Below, in pieces: positions 23,240 through 33,811 of a DNA stretch of 64,000 nucleotides (position 1 is the first letter of the stretch; the number at the start of each line of letters is the position of its first letter). The position numbers and the translations under genes were made by a program. The notes under the pieces were generated by a model that had not been told where the DNA came from, searched no databases, and saw only the letters and a list, made by a program, of their open reading frames with translations. The stretch is from Humulus lupulus (Eukaryota; Streptophyta; Magnoliopsida; Rosales; Cannabaceae): the NCBI RefSeq assembly GCF_963169125.1, contig NC_084795.1, positions 136,749,701 through 136,813,700 on the forward strand. The letters are read 5' to 3'.

Positions 23240-23520
23240 AACTCCTGGATATAACCAAGTCTGAGACCTGATTCCTAACAGGTATAACGCTATTAGGTGG
23301 AAAAATTCTTGGACATAACAAAGTTCATGACCTCATTCCTAACAGGTATAATGCTATTAGATGGACAAACTCCTTGATATAACCAGGTTCAAGGCCTGAC
23401 TCCTAATAGGCATAACGCTATTAGGCGGACAAACTCTTGGATATAACCAGTTCTGAGACCTGATTCCTAACAAGTATAACACTATTAGGTGGGAAAATTC
23501 CTGGGTATAACCAGGATATC
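23240..23520 (+). repeat. 64-bp tandem repeats of TAT-H (about 4.3 copies)
   Basis: Unit starts fall near 23245, 23309, 23373, 23437 and 23501. Each unit has CCTGGATATAACCAGG or a close variant and a second hairpin of the CCTAA...TTAGG type; the clearest is CCTAATAG-GCATAACG-CTATTAGG at about 23402-23425. The array lies between the 3' ends of pol and of the antisense gene. Confidence 0.9.
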
Positions 23521-23784
23521 GACCAAAATTAATTGGTCAAGCCATCAGAAATCTATCTTGATCTAAAAATAACCCCTTCGATTGTGAGTGTGCAATGACT
23601 TAAAATTCATAAGCATAGCAAAATAATAGATTAAGGGAACATAAATAGATCATAAAGTAATGAACATGTACTAAACAGGTATCTGAATATCACAGGGAGA
23701 AATAACCTCGAACTAAGCTCGAAGGTGATTTTTTACAAGGGATATAAAAACCCAAAATAAAAAAAAGATGAGGGCGCCCTAAAC

Positions 23785-25003
23785 ATCACTGAGCTCCGGT
23801 AACTTTCCCTTGTGATGTAACCTCATCATCACCCCCCTCAGCAGCTCCAGAAGCCTCCACGGTCTCGGAGGGCTCTTGTGAGAGTCGACTTTGGAACTTA
23901 GTAAGATAAAGTCCCCAAAGCTCTGCATTGAGAAAAGAGATCCCTCTTCCAGTTGTATGCCCATCAGCGATAAAGCATCTCCTCCAGGGAGTTCGTTGCT
24001 TTGGCATCATCCAGCTTCACCTTCTTGGCATCCTCCTTGGCTTTGAATTTGACCTCAGACAACTTATTTTTTAGCACATCAACTTCCTCAAGTTTCTGTA
24101 ACTAGTCTCGTTGCTGGCTAACCTTAATAACCTGGTCCTTGGCTTTTTGCTCGTTGTCTTTGGATGCAGCTAGGGCAGCCTTGAGCTTATCTCTTTGATC
24201 TCGGAACCGGTCAATTCCACGAATTTGAGCTAAAAAAGACTGCATAAGAAAAATGCATGATAGGATTCGCTTGCGAAAATAAAAAATAAAAAAGGAAATA
24301 ATATAGGAAGAAAAAGGATAACTCACAGTCAGGTTCATCCCCAAGGCTGACTCCAAGACGTCCCTTGGGGAACACTCCTCTATGGCCCTTGGGTCCTTGG
24401 TGTTCGCTTGGTTGGCATGGCCCATCATGTGGTTCTCCATGTCATGGAGGGGTCCTTAAAGCACTTCTGGGATCCTTGCAACCACGGGTGGCTTCACTAG
24501 GAGCTGCACAGATGGGGCTTCACCCTGAACAACTTGAGGAACCGGAGTAGGTTCGTGAGGACGAGAAGGAGGAGACTCATGAATGGTAATTGCAGTTACC
24601 TGAGCTGGCGGTTGTGTTTGCTGCTGTTGTTTTTGAGTGGAGCTGGCACCTTTATCCTTTACAGGAGATCCGGTGGCATCTCCGACTCTGGAGGTGCTTT
24701 TCTTTGATATTCTTGCCTTCTTGATGATGGGTCTAGTCTCGGCCCCACAAAATTGGAAGGTTCCCTTCAGGTCCATGTCTTCGCCTGGAAAGGCATGAGC
24801 AGAAAATTCAAATCCAAGATATGACTAGTAAGGGGAATACAAGGAAAATAATAGAGCAAGAGCTCTACCCTCCTAGCTAAAGGAGGAAATTAGTATGATC
24901 GACTCTGGATTACAAACCAGGCTGGGTAAAACCTCCAATTCTTTGACTATCAGAAGAGGGGGGGACTCTAATAATATTATATTTTGGGACCTACGCGGTT
25001 CAG
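23785..25003 (-). pseudogene. TAT-H antisense gene, 3' exons (exon 4, exon 3, end of exon 2)
   Basis: Minus strand. Exon 3 includes the GTKKARIS-like basic and Gln/Pro-rich stretch 24776-24456 and ends at 24327 (ESALGMNLT) before a GTGAGT donor. The acceptor TTTTTAG lies at 24231-24230. Exon 4 is a charged coiled coil (RDQRDKLKAALAASKDNEQK, then KLEEVDVLKNKLSEVKFKAKEDAKK). It reaches EEMLYR-stop-WAYNW, the counterpart of DMFYHCWVFNSD in TAT-2. Stops are frequent. At 25003 exon 2 is cut by TEK-1; the upstream part is at 61682. Confidence 0.8.
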
Positions 25004-27091
25004 TGTAATGCCCCGAATTCTCCGGTGTGGTTTAATGGCGGGATTAGTAGGCCGGGGAGGGCCATACTTGTTTAATTATGCCATTAAATGATATTATGCA
25101 TGTATATGTGAATTATACGATGATATGATGTTATATGCGTGCATGTGGGTCCACATTTGAATATTATGCTATTTTGATAGTTTGGCCCATGGAGGGTGAA
25201 TATGTGTATTTGGGTGCATAACTTGATTTGTGAATGAGATTCCATTATTATGGAGATATATTCGAGCTATTCGGCATAAGACGGTCATATATAATGGATT
25301 AGCAGTTTTGTCATAACGGGGTCAATTTTGGGGTAGTAGAAATGTTTATTTGATGATAAATTGGGAATATTTGAGATCAGGGTGAAATTTCGGAGGTTTT
25401 GACTATAATGTCCCCGGGGGTAATTTTTGGGACCCCGAGCATTAGGTTTTATTTGAGGTTACTTAAGCTTGAAGTAGCTGTCAGATAGAACGTACGATTA
25501 GAAAACCTCTCATTCTCCCTTTCGATAGTTCGTTTTATCGTTTGAGCATTTTCGAAGATATCTCGAGTTCTAGGAGTCGGAATCAAGCGAGGATCAAGGC
25601 ATAGAAATCCTAGGAAAGATTAGAAGCTTCTTAACTGAAGGATTTGACAGAAAACAACCCAATCAAAGGTAATCTAAGTTTAAAGTTTTGAGTTAGTAGA
25701 GTTTCTAAGCTTTGAATTGGACTTTGTGAATTGTTGAGTTTTTGGTGGGTTTGAACCTTGGGTATTGAGAGTTTTGGTGTTTTGGGAAGCTTGGGAACTT
25801 TGTTTTGATGATTGGGGATGGTTAGGCATGATTTTGGAAGCTTGGAGAAGATGAAAACACGTTTGGGAATGGCCCAGGGTTGGGGGCCGCGGCCCTGTTC
25901 TTGGGCACCGCGGCCCTGGTTCGAGGAGGAAGAAAGGGAGGTTCTGTCTTGGCTGGGCGCCGCGGCCCTTGGTATTGGGCGCCGCGGCGCTTCTTTCAGG
26001 AATTTCTGGGGGCCGCGGCCCATGGTGCCAGGGCCGCAGGCCTTGCCCTGTTTTCGCCCCGTTTGCTCGTTTTGACCCTGGGAACTTAACTATTGGCCTC
26101 GGGAGTGTCCCTACTACTTGGACTAGTTGGGATTGATCTTCCGGAGGCTAGATATTTGGGTGGAAACCTATGTTGATCATTATTATTGATGATGTCCTGT
26201 GTTTGGTTATGATTAGGAGACCGCTAAAGGACTAAAGGTTGATCATTCTCAAGGGTCGTTCTTTTAATCATTCTAGCTCGAATCTGAGGTAAGAAAACTA
26301 CACCTTGTGTATATATGACATGCATGATTGTTATTGAGGCATGTTGGTCGACAAATGTGGACATGGCTTGCATATTAAATGCTAGTGAGTGTTGATTACT
26401 TGTATATGGCACTGACTAGTTAGGGACACTGACCTAAAGAGTCAGAAATGGCATAGCGTCATGAACGCCGAGCCAAATGAAGATTAGATCTAATCGATAT
26501 CAGTGTTTAATGACTCATATGGAGTATTAATGCTGGACCGACCCTAAGGTCAATGAACTTATAAGCGCTTGTCTGGTCTAAGACCAGTTATTCAGAGCCA
26601 GGGTATATGGCCCCGGTGACTGTTTGTCACATGGCTAAGGAACGCTGTTCCAGGGTTATGACTCTAAGGTCATGAGGAAGGTTATGTTGGTGACTATTCA
26701 CCATACACCTCTCCTGTTCAAACTTATGAAAGGTTCACTAATCAGATAAGCCCGAGTGACCCTACCATCACATGGGTATAGGGGGCTATACCCACTTTTG
26801 TGACTGTTGCGACTGTCACCTATTTGTTTGGACTGATGGTCCTGAATGATTATTATGATCATTGTTGATATTATATCATGCTTTATTGTGTTTTCTTGCT
26901 GGGCCTTGGCTCATGGGTGCAATGTGGTGCAGGTAAAGGGAAAGAAAAGCTCACCCAGCCTTGAGTGGAGAGCTTAAGTGGTGATGTGTACATATGCGGC
27001 CGCTTGACCACCACGGCCAAGGCGTTCTCAGAGGAACTAGGGGATTTACCCTATTTTTCCGCTTAGGTCGGCGGGATTGTAAATTTGAAAT
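25004..27091 (+). repeat. TEK-1 5' LTR, first part (up to the TAT-1 insertion)
   Basis: Begins TGTAATGCCCCGAATTC like the 3' LTR at 59380. It includes a GC-rich block (25886-26035) with five CCGCGG hexamers. It is interrupted after GAAAT (27087-27091). The last 216 bp of this LTR are at 39792-40007, giving 2304 bp in total against 2302 bp for the 3' LTR. Confidence 0.95.
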
Positions 27092-27843
27092 TGTTGACGC
27101 GGTTCTTCGCCAACAGGTAATTAAGAAAATAAGAGGAAGGGATTAGTGCTTATGTTGAACCGAAATAGATGAATGATCTTTCTAGGAATGGGCTGGTGAC
27201 ACAATTACGTTTTTAGGTGGTTCAAAGGTTAAAATCCTTCTACTCCAGCAGTCAATATTATTGCTATATCCTTGGTTTTCTTTTATAGGGTATTTCTTAC
27301 ACAATAGAATCCAACCCTTTGCAACTCCCAGGGTCTCCATATTTATAGGAGAGGGCACCTGGGAGTTGGTAAGAAGGTCATCCCGTGACCTTCTTACCTA
27401 TCATGTCAACTCTGTGACATTCATGATTAATTCCTAAAACCTGACACATGAAGTGTGGTCTAATCATTAGGTAAGGGGGATAATGGGCCGCACGGCCCAA
27501 CCCAGTCGTGGGTGTCTGAATGCGCACGTTCATGTTGGGTGTTCGAGAAGTCAAGGATATATCAGACACGTGATGTCTGATATATGCACGTTTACCTTGC
27601 GTGGTTGACTTTATAAAAGGTCACAGCCTCCAACTCTAGCTCGTACCACGAGCTGGATGCTTCCCTCGATCTGTGACCTTCAGAGTCCAAACTCAGTCTA
27701 ATCTTGGCGAACCCTTAGGCTACCTCGAGCTGAGGAGGTAGGAACCTTCTATGGAAGCTCCGGTCTTGGGGATGTTCATGTGGTAGATATGATTAGGCCG
27801 TACCTCAGCTTGCTAACAGCCCGTGGGAAAACCAGGGCGTACA
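27092..27843 (-). repeat. 3' LTR of TAT-1 (752 bp)
   Basis: Ends in TGTACGCC and GTCAACA when read on the minus strand. It contains the 12-bp-stem hairpin ATATATCAGACA-CGTGA-TGTCTGATATAT (27557-27585). The box CCTATAAATATG (27350-27339) sits in the loop of an 11-bp inverted repeat CAACTCCCAGG (27322-27332) and CCTGGGAGTTG (27358-27368). Confidence 0.95.
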
Positions 27844-27857
27844 TTTTCCCTCCAAGT
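27844..27857 (-). promoter_or_regulatory. Polypurine tract of TAT-1
   Basis: On the minus strand ACTTGGAGGGAAAA directly precedes the 3' LTR. TAT-2 has GGGGCTTGGGGGAAAA at the same place. Confidence 0.75.
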
Positions 27858-28106
27858 CCCTGTTCATGGTACACGACATCGTATAGGGCCACAGTAGGGG
27901 CTTTTAGGCTTCCTCATGAACTCTTCATATTCCACATTTTACGCAGGCGCCGAATACGTGGAACATCGTGGTTGGCGGTGGTACGTCTTCCGAGAACCGC
28001 ATTTAATGGCCAAGCCTATGCTCAGTCGTCGTTTCATCTTTCTAGTGGAGGACCTTGGATCCCACATCAAGGCAATCCTACGGCCCTCCTCACACGGCCC
28101 TTCATG

Positions 28107-28116
28107 TATATAAAAG
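28107..28116 (+). promoter_or_regulatory. TATA box of the TAT-1 antisense gene
   Basis: TATATAAAAG, followed by GGGGTGGC. It lies 755 bp before the antisense-gene ATG and is identical in TAT-2 (43257-43266). It faces away from the LTR and opposite to gag-pol, so it would drive an independent antisense transcript. Confidence 0.7.
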
Positions 28117-28861
28117 GGGTGGCCACCTTATGCATGGGCCACCCGTTCATTTGAAAATTTTCAGAAATTTTCTTCTTCTTCTCTCTTCATTTTCAAAAGA
28201 GAAAACCGTCTTCTTTCCGGCTGTCATTCCCAACACTCAAGAAGTTCAGGTGTAAGGGCCCCTTCGAAGCTTTGGAATCAACCACTTCGGCGAAGCCCCA
28301 ACCCAGACGACCCCTTCACCCTCTACTCAACCAGAACACTCAGTAAGTCTCCCGACTGAGCATGTTTTGAAATTAACTTTCACTGTAGCTTAGGTAAATA
28401 TTTACTGTAGCCACATGCAAGGTTTTGCTGGATTTTTGTGGGCATGAAGGGTAAAAGCCTTTTAGGTTAGGGTATCTTTACAGTAGAAAACCATTAGGGA
28501 GCATTGGTGTGTTTTCTGGAGAAATTTTATGGGTAGGATTTTGGGTATGCTTGTTTAAAGTACCCAATATTTTGGGTGCAAAACCAGGTATCTTAGGGGA
28601 CACGCTTCACAGGCGGTTTTGCCTTGCTTGCCTACTGAAACTTTCCCCCAAGGAAAATTCTACACTGACCCTCCTGACACACGAATTCCGAGTAATCGGG
28701 GATCTGTTGGGAGCTTAGGCGCGTGTTCATAGAACCGCGTGGTCTCACTCTCCACGGGCTGGGCTTACCTCAACTCGTGTTAAGAAAACACATTCAGATT
28801 CTTCTCCATTTTTAGGTCGCCTTCTTCTAAAATTTCTTCTTTTTGTTCGCTAGGCGACCAG
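28117..28861 (+). other. Leader of the TAT-1 antisense gene, with a 511-bp intron
   Basis: An untranslated exon runs to 28342 and is followed by the donor GTAAGT at 28343. The acceptor TTCGCTAG ends at 28853, eight bases before the ATG at 28862. A pyrimidine-rich tract precedes the acceptor. TAT-2 and TAT-3 show the same intron with 521 and 524 bp. Confidence 0.75.
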
Positions 28862-31571
28862 ATGGGACCCAAGAAGAATGCTCCCAAGAAGTCCGTAGGT
28901 AGCTCGTCTTCCCAGCAAAACAAGGGAAAGGAGGTGATGGTTGAATCCCCAATCCCCCACTTCGGGCCAGCAGTGGAACGAGAGCTCAAGGTGGCCCCCG
29001 ACGCATTCTTTGAGGCGGAGAGGATCGTCTCGAAGATCACTGACCAGGCGAGGGTGAACAAAATATTCCTCTCCGATAACATCGAGATGGGGAGAGGAAA
29101 CGTGGTTGCCCGACCTCCCTTGGAAGGCGAGCGGAGCTACGCGCCGCTTGATGAGGTGTTCTTGGCCTGGAGTGACGAACATTTCAAGGCGGGGGCCTTC
29201 CTCCCGTTGGATCAGTACTTCGTCGATTTCCTGAATTACGTGAGGTTGGCCCCATTCCAGCTCCCCCCCAACTCTTACCGTTTGTTGGCGGGGTTAAGGT
29301 ACTTGTTCTTGAAACAGGAGTGGGAGGTCCCCACTCCTGCAGACATTCTGTATTTCTTTTGCCTCAAGGCCTGCTCGGAGCAGCAGGGGCGAGGTGACGG
29401 GTTTTACTACTTAACCCGGTTCCCCAACATGGCCGCGGTCATCGAGCTACCAGCCACCCAATCACTTTAAAGATCAACTCTTTATGATGATGGGGTTTCG
29501 AAACTGCGAGCTGCACTACTTCAACCGTCCTCGTAAGTGCCTTTCAACCTTAGCTCGTAAGTTAAGTACCAGTTAGCTCCTCCTGCATCCATTTCTGACT
29601 TAGATTAATTCTGCAGCTATCTTCGCGAGGACATAGAAGTCTGTGATCCTCGGGAGCCAGTACGAGACACTGGTGGGCTTGCCCCCCAGTGAAAAGGACT
29701 ATCGTCAGCTCATGACAGATGAGACGATGCTGGCCTGTAAGCTGATCTCCCCAGGCCAGACTTTGAACTTGAGGAGGCCCCGAGGACCTCCCCCAGCTCG
29801 CGATATGAGGCCTATCCTCGCGGAGGAGGTCACGGGGGATGAAGATGAGGAGGACGAGGAGGACTAGGTGCCTCTCGTGAGGACGAAGAAGCGGGCATTG
29901 GAGGTCGCCCAAAGAACAGACGAGGAGAGGATCCGGTCCGGAGCAGCTACGGGTCCCTCCGGCCAAGGTAACCCTTACACGTTTAGGAACTTAGATAGGG
30001 CCACTGCAGACCCCCGGCTAGCTAGGTTCAATCCCAGACAGATCGTCCAACTCCATCGAAGTGACCCAGACTTAGATGAAACCCTGCTCCACTGCGTCGA
30101 CCAGCTTGTGCTAGATTACGAAAGTAGCCGTCCTAGGGGTACCATAGTTGTAGACAACACCCTAGCTTTTAGGTCGATCCTATTCAAGGAGTATGGGACT
30201 AACCTTCGGTCATGGCCATCACTCCGGGAGGGTGCCGTAGCTCCAGGTCTTAGGCAGTATGTAGAAGAGTCTAGTCCTGAGACAACCTCGGATCCAGAAC
30301 CTACGCCAGCTCGAGAAATAATTGCCTTAGATTCCCCCGCGGAAGCTCCGAGGCCTATGGTCGTAACCATAGACTCTTCTTCTAGCTCGGGGGGTAGGAT
30401 TACCTTTAGTACATATATATACTTGAATTTCGCATTTTTTCCCTTTGTTTTTGTTTTTGCATGACTGCTGACTTGTGTACTAACCATATATTTGTTTTGC
30501 CAGAGGAGATGTCTCAGTCCGGGGGAAAAAATATGCGGGCTGTGTTCGCCGAGGGGAACCCCTCAGCTGGGGCCTCTGGGCCCAAAATGAAGAATCTCTG
30601 GATGGCCAAGAAAGCCGCCGGGACCCCAACCAAGTCTCCTGCAAAGGAGAAAGAGCAGCCCCCAGCCGCCCAGGTCGAGAAAACCGTACCTCCTGCTGTA
30701 GGAGGGAGCATGCCCCCACCCCCACCGCGAGCTCCGGCCTTCGTCTGGGACACAGGGGCGGAGCCCGGGACTTCGGAGATTGTGCCTTTCGAGGTACGCA
30801 TCCCGGTGGACCCCCACGATCTGAAGAAGATCCCAGATGTCTTTAGGGGGACGGTGTACGAGACGACGAACTACGCCGTCAGCACTTCTACCGCTTCAAA
30901 GAGAAGGAGCTACGGCCATCGAAACGATGAGCCTGGTGGGCGCGCTGGAATCTTCATTGGGCATGGCCCTTACGGTAAGCTGACCTTATCCTTTTGTGAT
31001 CTTTGATTAGCATGCCTTGCCCTGTTTTTCCTTTCTCCCTTCTCTTTTTCTTAAGGCAGTTGCTTCTCCATTTTTGCAAAGTGCCTTGGCCCTTCACAGG
31101 AGCATAGCCAGGACCAAGGCCCAGCTCGAAGATATGAGGGGCGAGCACCGGTCGGTTGTGGCCACCCACCAGACTTCCTTGCAGGAGGCTAAGGATGCCC
31201 TGGGGGCTGCGCGGGCCGAGCTGGAAGAAGCCCGTCCCAAGCTTCAAGAGGTCGAGGCAACCAAAGCCGCCCTCACCGCTGCGCGGGCAGAGCTAGACAC
31301 TGTGAAGGCTGGGGCCGAGGAGGCCAAGGCCGCCCTGGAAGCCGATCAGGCAGCCTCCAGCACTGCCATGGGGGACATGCTCTATCACTGCTGGGTGTAC
31401 AACTCGGACGGTGACTTCTCCTTCGTGGGAGCGGACGTCTGGGAGCCCTTGCTGGAGGGGTTTAAAGCTCGCCTCGAGAAAGATGCACCTTCCGAGACTG
31501 GGGAAGTCTCCGGCGCTGTTGAGCAGAAGGGCGAGACGACGACCTCCACGGGGCAGCCTGGCGGAGCTTAG
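28862..31571 (+). pseudogene. Antisense gene (aORF) of TAT-1, four exons
   Basis: Exons are 28862-29532, 29617-30393, 30504-30974 and 31082-31571, each bounded by GT and AG. Exon 1 (MGPKKNAPKKSVG) resembles the Pfam 'putative gypsy type transposon' domain. It contains FLPLDQYFVDFLNYVRL, YRLLAGLRYLFLKQEWEV and DILYFFCLKA. Exon 2 has an acidic EDEEDEED run and a conserved block NTLAFRSILFKEYGTNLRSW, and ends in a serine run. Exon 3 is basic and proline-rich (MPPPPPRAPAFVWD). Exon 4 is an Ala/Glu-rich coiled coil ending before FYHCW-like YHCWVYNSDGDFSF. Damage: a two-base net loss near 29456, a stop at 29865 and a frame change near 30880. Its role is unknown; genes at this place are known in other Tat elements such as Grande and Retand. 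Confidence 0.85.
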
Positions 31572-31720
31572 GGCCTTCCTCTTTCGTACCCTTTCCTTTA
31601 ATATTCTCAAATTTTTGTGTAACTTTTGCATGAGGTGTTTCCACCTCGAGACAATCTAATTATCAATTTTATTTTTAATTGACTTATTTCCTTGCCTTTA
31701 TGCACTTTAGTTACTATTTC
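31572..31720 (+). other. 3' region of the TAT-1 antisense gene
   Basis: AT-rich, with TTTAATATTC and TAATTATCAATTTTATTTTTAA stretches that could act in 3' end formation. No coding sequence. Confidence 0.4.
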
Positions 31721-32540
31721 GAAAACACTTAGTTCGCGTTAATTTTTGTCAATATCTCGTGCTCTTTAAGAAAAACAACAATCAATCGATCTAAATTAAC
31801 TTCTAAGTTTTATGACCTGGTTATTTCCAAGAACTTAATTTGAAAACTTAGTTCGTGTTAACTTTTATCAATATCTCGTGCATTTTAAGAAAAACATCGA
31901 TCAATCGATTTAAGTTAACTTCTAAATTTTATGACCTGGTTATTTCCAGGAACTTAATTTGAAAACTTAGTTCGTGTTAAATTTTATCAATATCTCGTGC
32001 TTTTTAAGAAAAACATTGATCAATCGATTTAAGTTAACTTCTAAGTTTTATGACCTGGTTATTTCCAGGAACTTAATTTGAAAACTCAGTTCATGTTAAC
32101 TTTTATCAATATCTCGTGCTCTTTAAGAAAAACAACGATCAATCGATTTAAGTTGAGTTCTAAGTTTTATAACCTGGTTATTTCCAGGAACTTAATTTGA
32201 AAACTTAGTTCGTGTTAACTTTTATCAATATCTCGTGCTTTTTAAGAAAAACATCGATCAATCGATTTAAGTTAACTTCTAAATTTTATGACCTGGTTAT
32301 ATCCAGGGACTTAATTTGAAAACTTAGTTCGCGTTAACTTTTATCAATATCTCGTGCTTTTTAAGAAAAACATCGATCAATCGATTTAAGTTAACTTCTA
32401 AGTTTTATGACCTGGTTATATCCAGGGTACAACTTAGTTCGCGTAATTTTTATCAATATCTCGTGCTCTTTAAGAAGAACAACGATCAATCGATTTGAAT
32501 TAACTTCTAAGCCTTTTAAGGCGACCTGGTTATATCCAGG
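31721..32540 (-). repeat. 119-bp tandem repeats of TAT-1 (about 7 copies)
   Basis: The word CTTAGTTCG (or CTCAGTTCA) recurs at 31728, 31847, 31966, 32085, 32204, 32323 and 32433. The period is 119 bp, and the last unit is 9 bp short. Each unit carries CCTGGTTATNTCCAGG on the plus strand, which is CCTGGATATAACCAGG or a variant in element orientation. The array separates the converging 3' ends of pol and the antisense gene. Confidence 0.95.
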
Positions 32541-32683
32541 CACTATATGCCCCCCAAGTAACTGGGAAAGGGTCTTTCATGGTTACTTTAGATTACACTT
32601 GTAAATATGTACAATCATAAACGAAAAAGTTAGTTCTCATTGCGTAATACATAAAAAATGGCCTTTTAGGCCTTACAAGGGAA

Positions 32684-33811
32684 TCATTGATAATATCTCT
32701 TTAAATGGATGGTGTTCCAAGTTCGTGGGACTGCGCCTCCATTGAGTCGAGCTAATTTGTAAGTTCCTTCTTTAATGACCTCGATGATTTGATATGGCCC
32801 TTCCCAGTTTGGTCCTAATACTCTGTCTTTGGGATCCTTACCGGCTAAGAAAACCCTCCTGCGGACCAGGTCGCCCATGCTAAAGGCGCGCTTTTTGACT
32901 TTTGAGTTGAAATAACGAGTGATTTTTTGTTGATCATGTGCGAGCTGGAGTTGCGAATCTTCTCGTCTTTCATCAACCAAGTCGAGGGAAGTGCAGAGTA
33001 GCTCGTGGTTGCGATCCTGGTCATATGCCTGGACCCTATGCGAAAGTACCTTAATCTCAACAGGGAGGACTGCCTCACTCCCAAAGGTTAGTGAGAAAGC
33101 AGTATGACCCGTAGGAGTATGATGCGAGGTCCGGTATGCCCACAGAACCTGGGGGAGCTGTTCTGGCCAGATCCCCTTTGCTTTGTCTAGTCTCTTCTTG
33201 AGGCTCGCCTTTAACGTCTTATTGACGGCCTCAACCTGGCCATTCGCCTGAGGATAGGCCACGGAGGAGAAACTTTTCACAATTCCGTACCTTTCGCAAA
33301 ATTCGGTGAATAGGTCGCTGTCGAACTGAGTCCCATTGTCGGACACGATTTTCTTGGGCAGCCCGAATCGGCAGATAATGCTCTTAACCACGAAGTCGAG
33401 GACTTTTTTGGAAGTTATCGTTGCCAAAGGTTCTGCCTCAGCCCACTTCGTAAAGTAGTCAATGGCCACCACGGCGTAGCGGACCCCGCCTTTTCCAGTA
33501 GGGAGGGCGCCAACCAAGTCGATTCCCCAAACTGCAAACGGCCATGGGGAAGAGATCATCTTCAGCTCGACTGGGGGAGCTCGGGCAACTATGGAAAACC
33601 GCTGGCACTTGTCGCACTTCTTGACATACGAGATCGAATCCTTGGACAGAGTGGGCCAGTAATATCCTTGCCTCAGGACCTTTAGGACCAAGCTTTGCCC
33701 CCCAGTGTGATCTCCGCAAAATCCCCCATGCACTTCTTGCAGGATGGCCTTTGCTTCGCCTGGAAGAACACATCGTAGGAGAGGTAGGGAGTGCCCTCGT
33801 CGGTATTGCAC
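32684..33811 (-). pseudogene. pol: TAT-1 integrase, open reading frame intact
   Basis: 375 residues without a stop. The zinc-binding domain has H, H, C, C (EVHGGFCGDHTGGQ, KKCDKCQRF). The catalytic triad is complete: D in WGIDLVGALPTGKGG, D in IVSDNGTQFDSD and E in ANGQVEAVNKTLKA. The C-terminal GPY-like part reads PKDRVLGPNWEGPYQIIEV and the end is HLKRYYQ. The upstream pol is broken, so I call it a pseudogene part, but this domain itself appears undamaged. Confidence 0.9.

Noticed and set aside
25631..26023. Open reading frame of 130 codons on the minus strand, with a similar one at 60006-60365
   Set aside because: The two are similar only because they lie in the two LTRs of TEK-1. Composition is dictated by the GC-rich block and simple repeats. 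There is no recognizable domain.
28862..29470. Host 'transposase-like' gene captured between elements
   Set aside because: The same gene sits at the same place and strand in four Tat copies, so it is part of the element and not a captured host gene in this window.
31721..32540. CRISPR-like regular repeats
   Set aside because: Units are contiguous 119-bp tandem copies without unique spacers, inside a plant retrotransposon.
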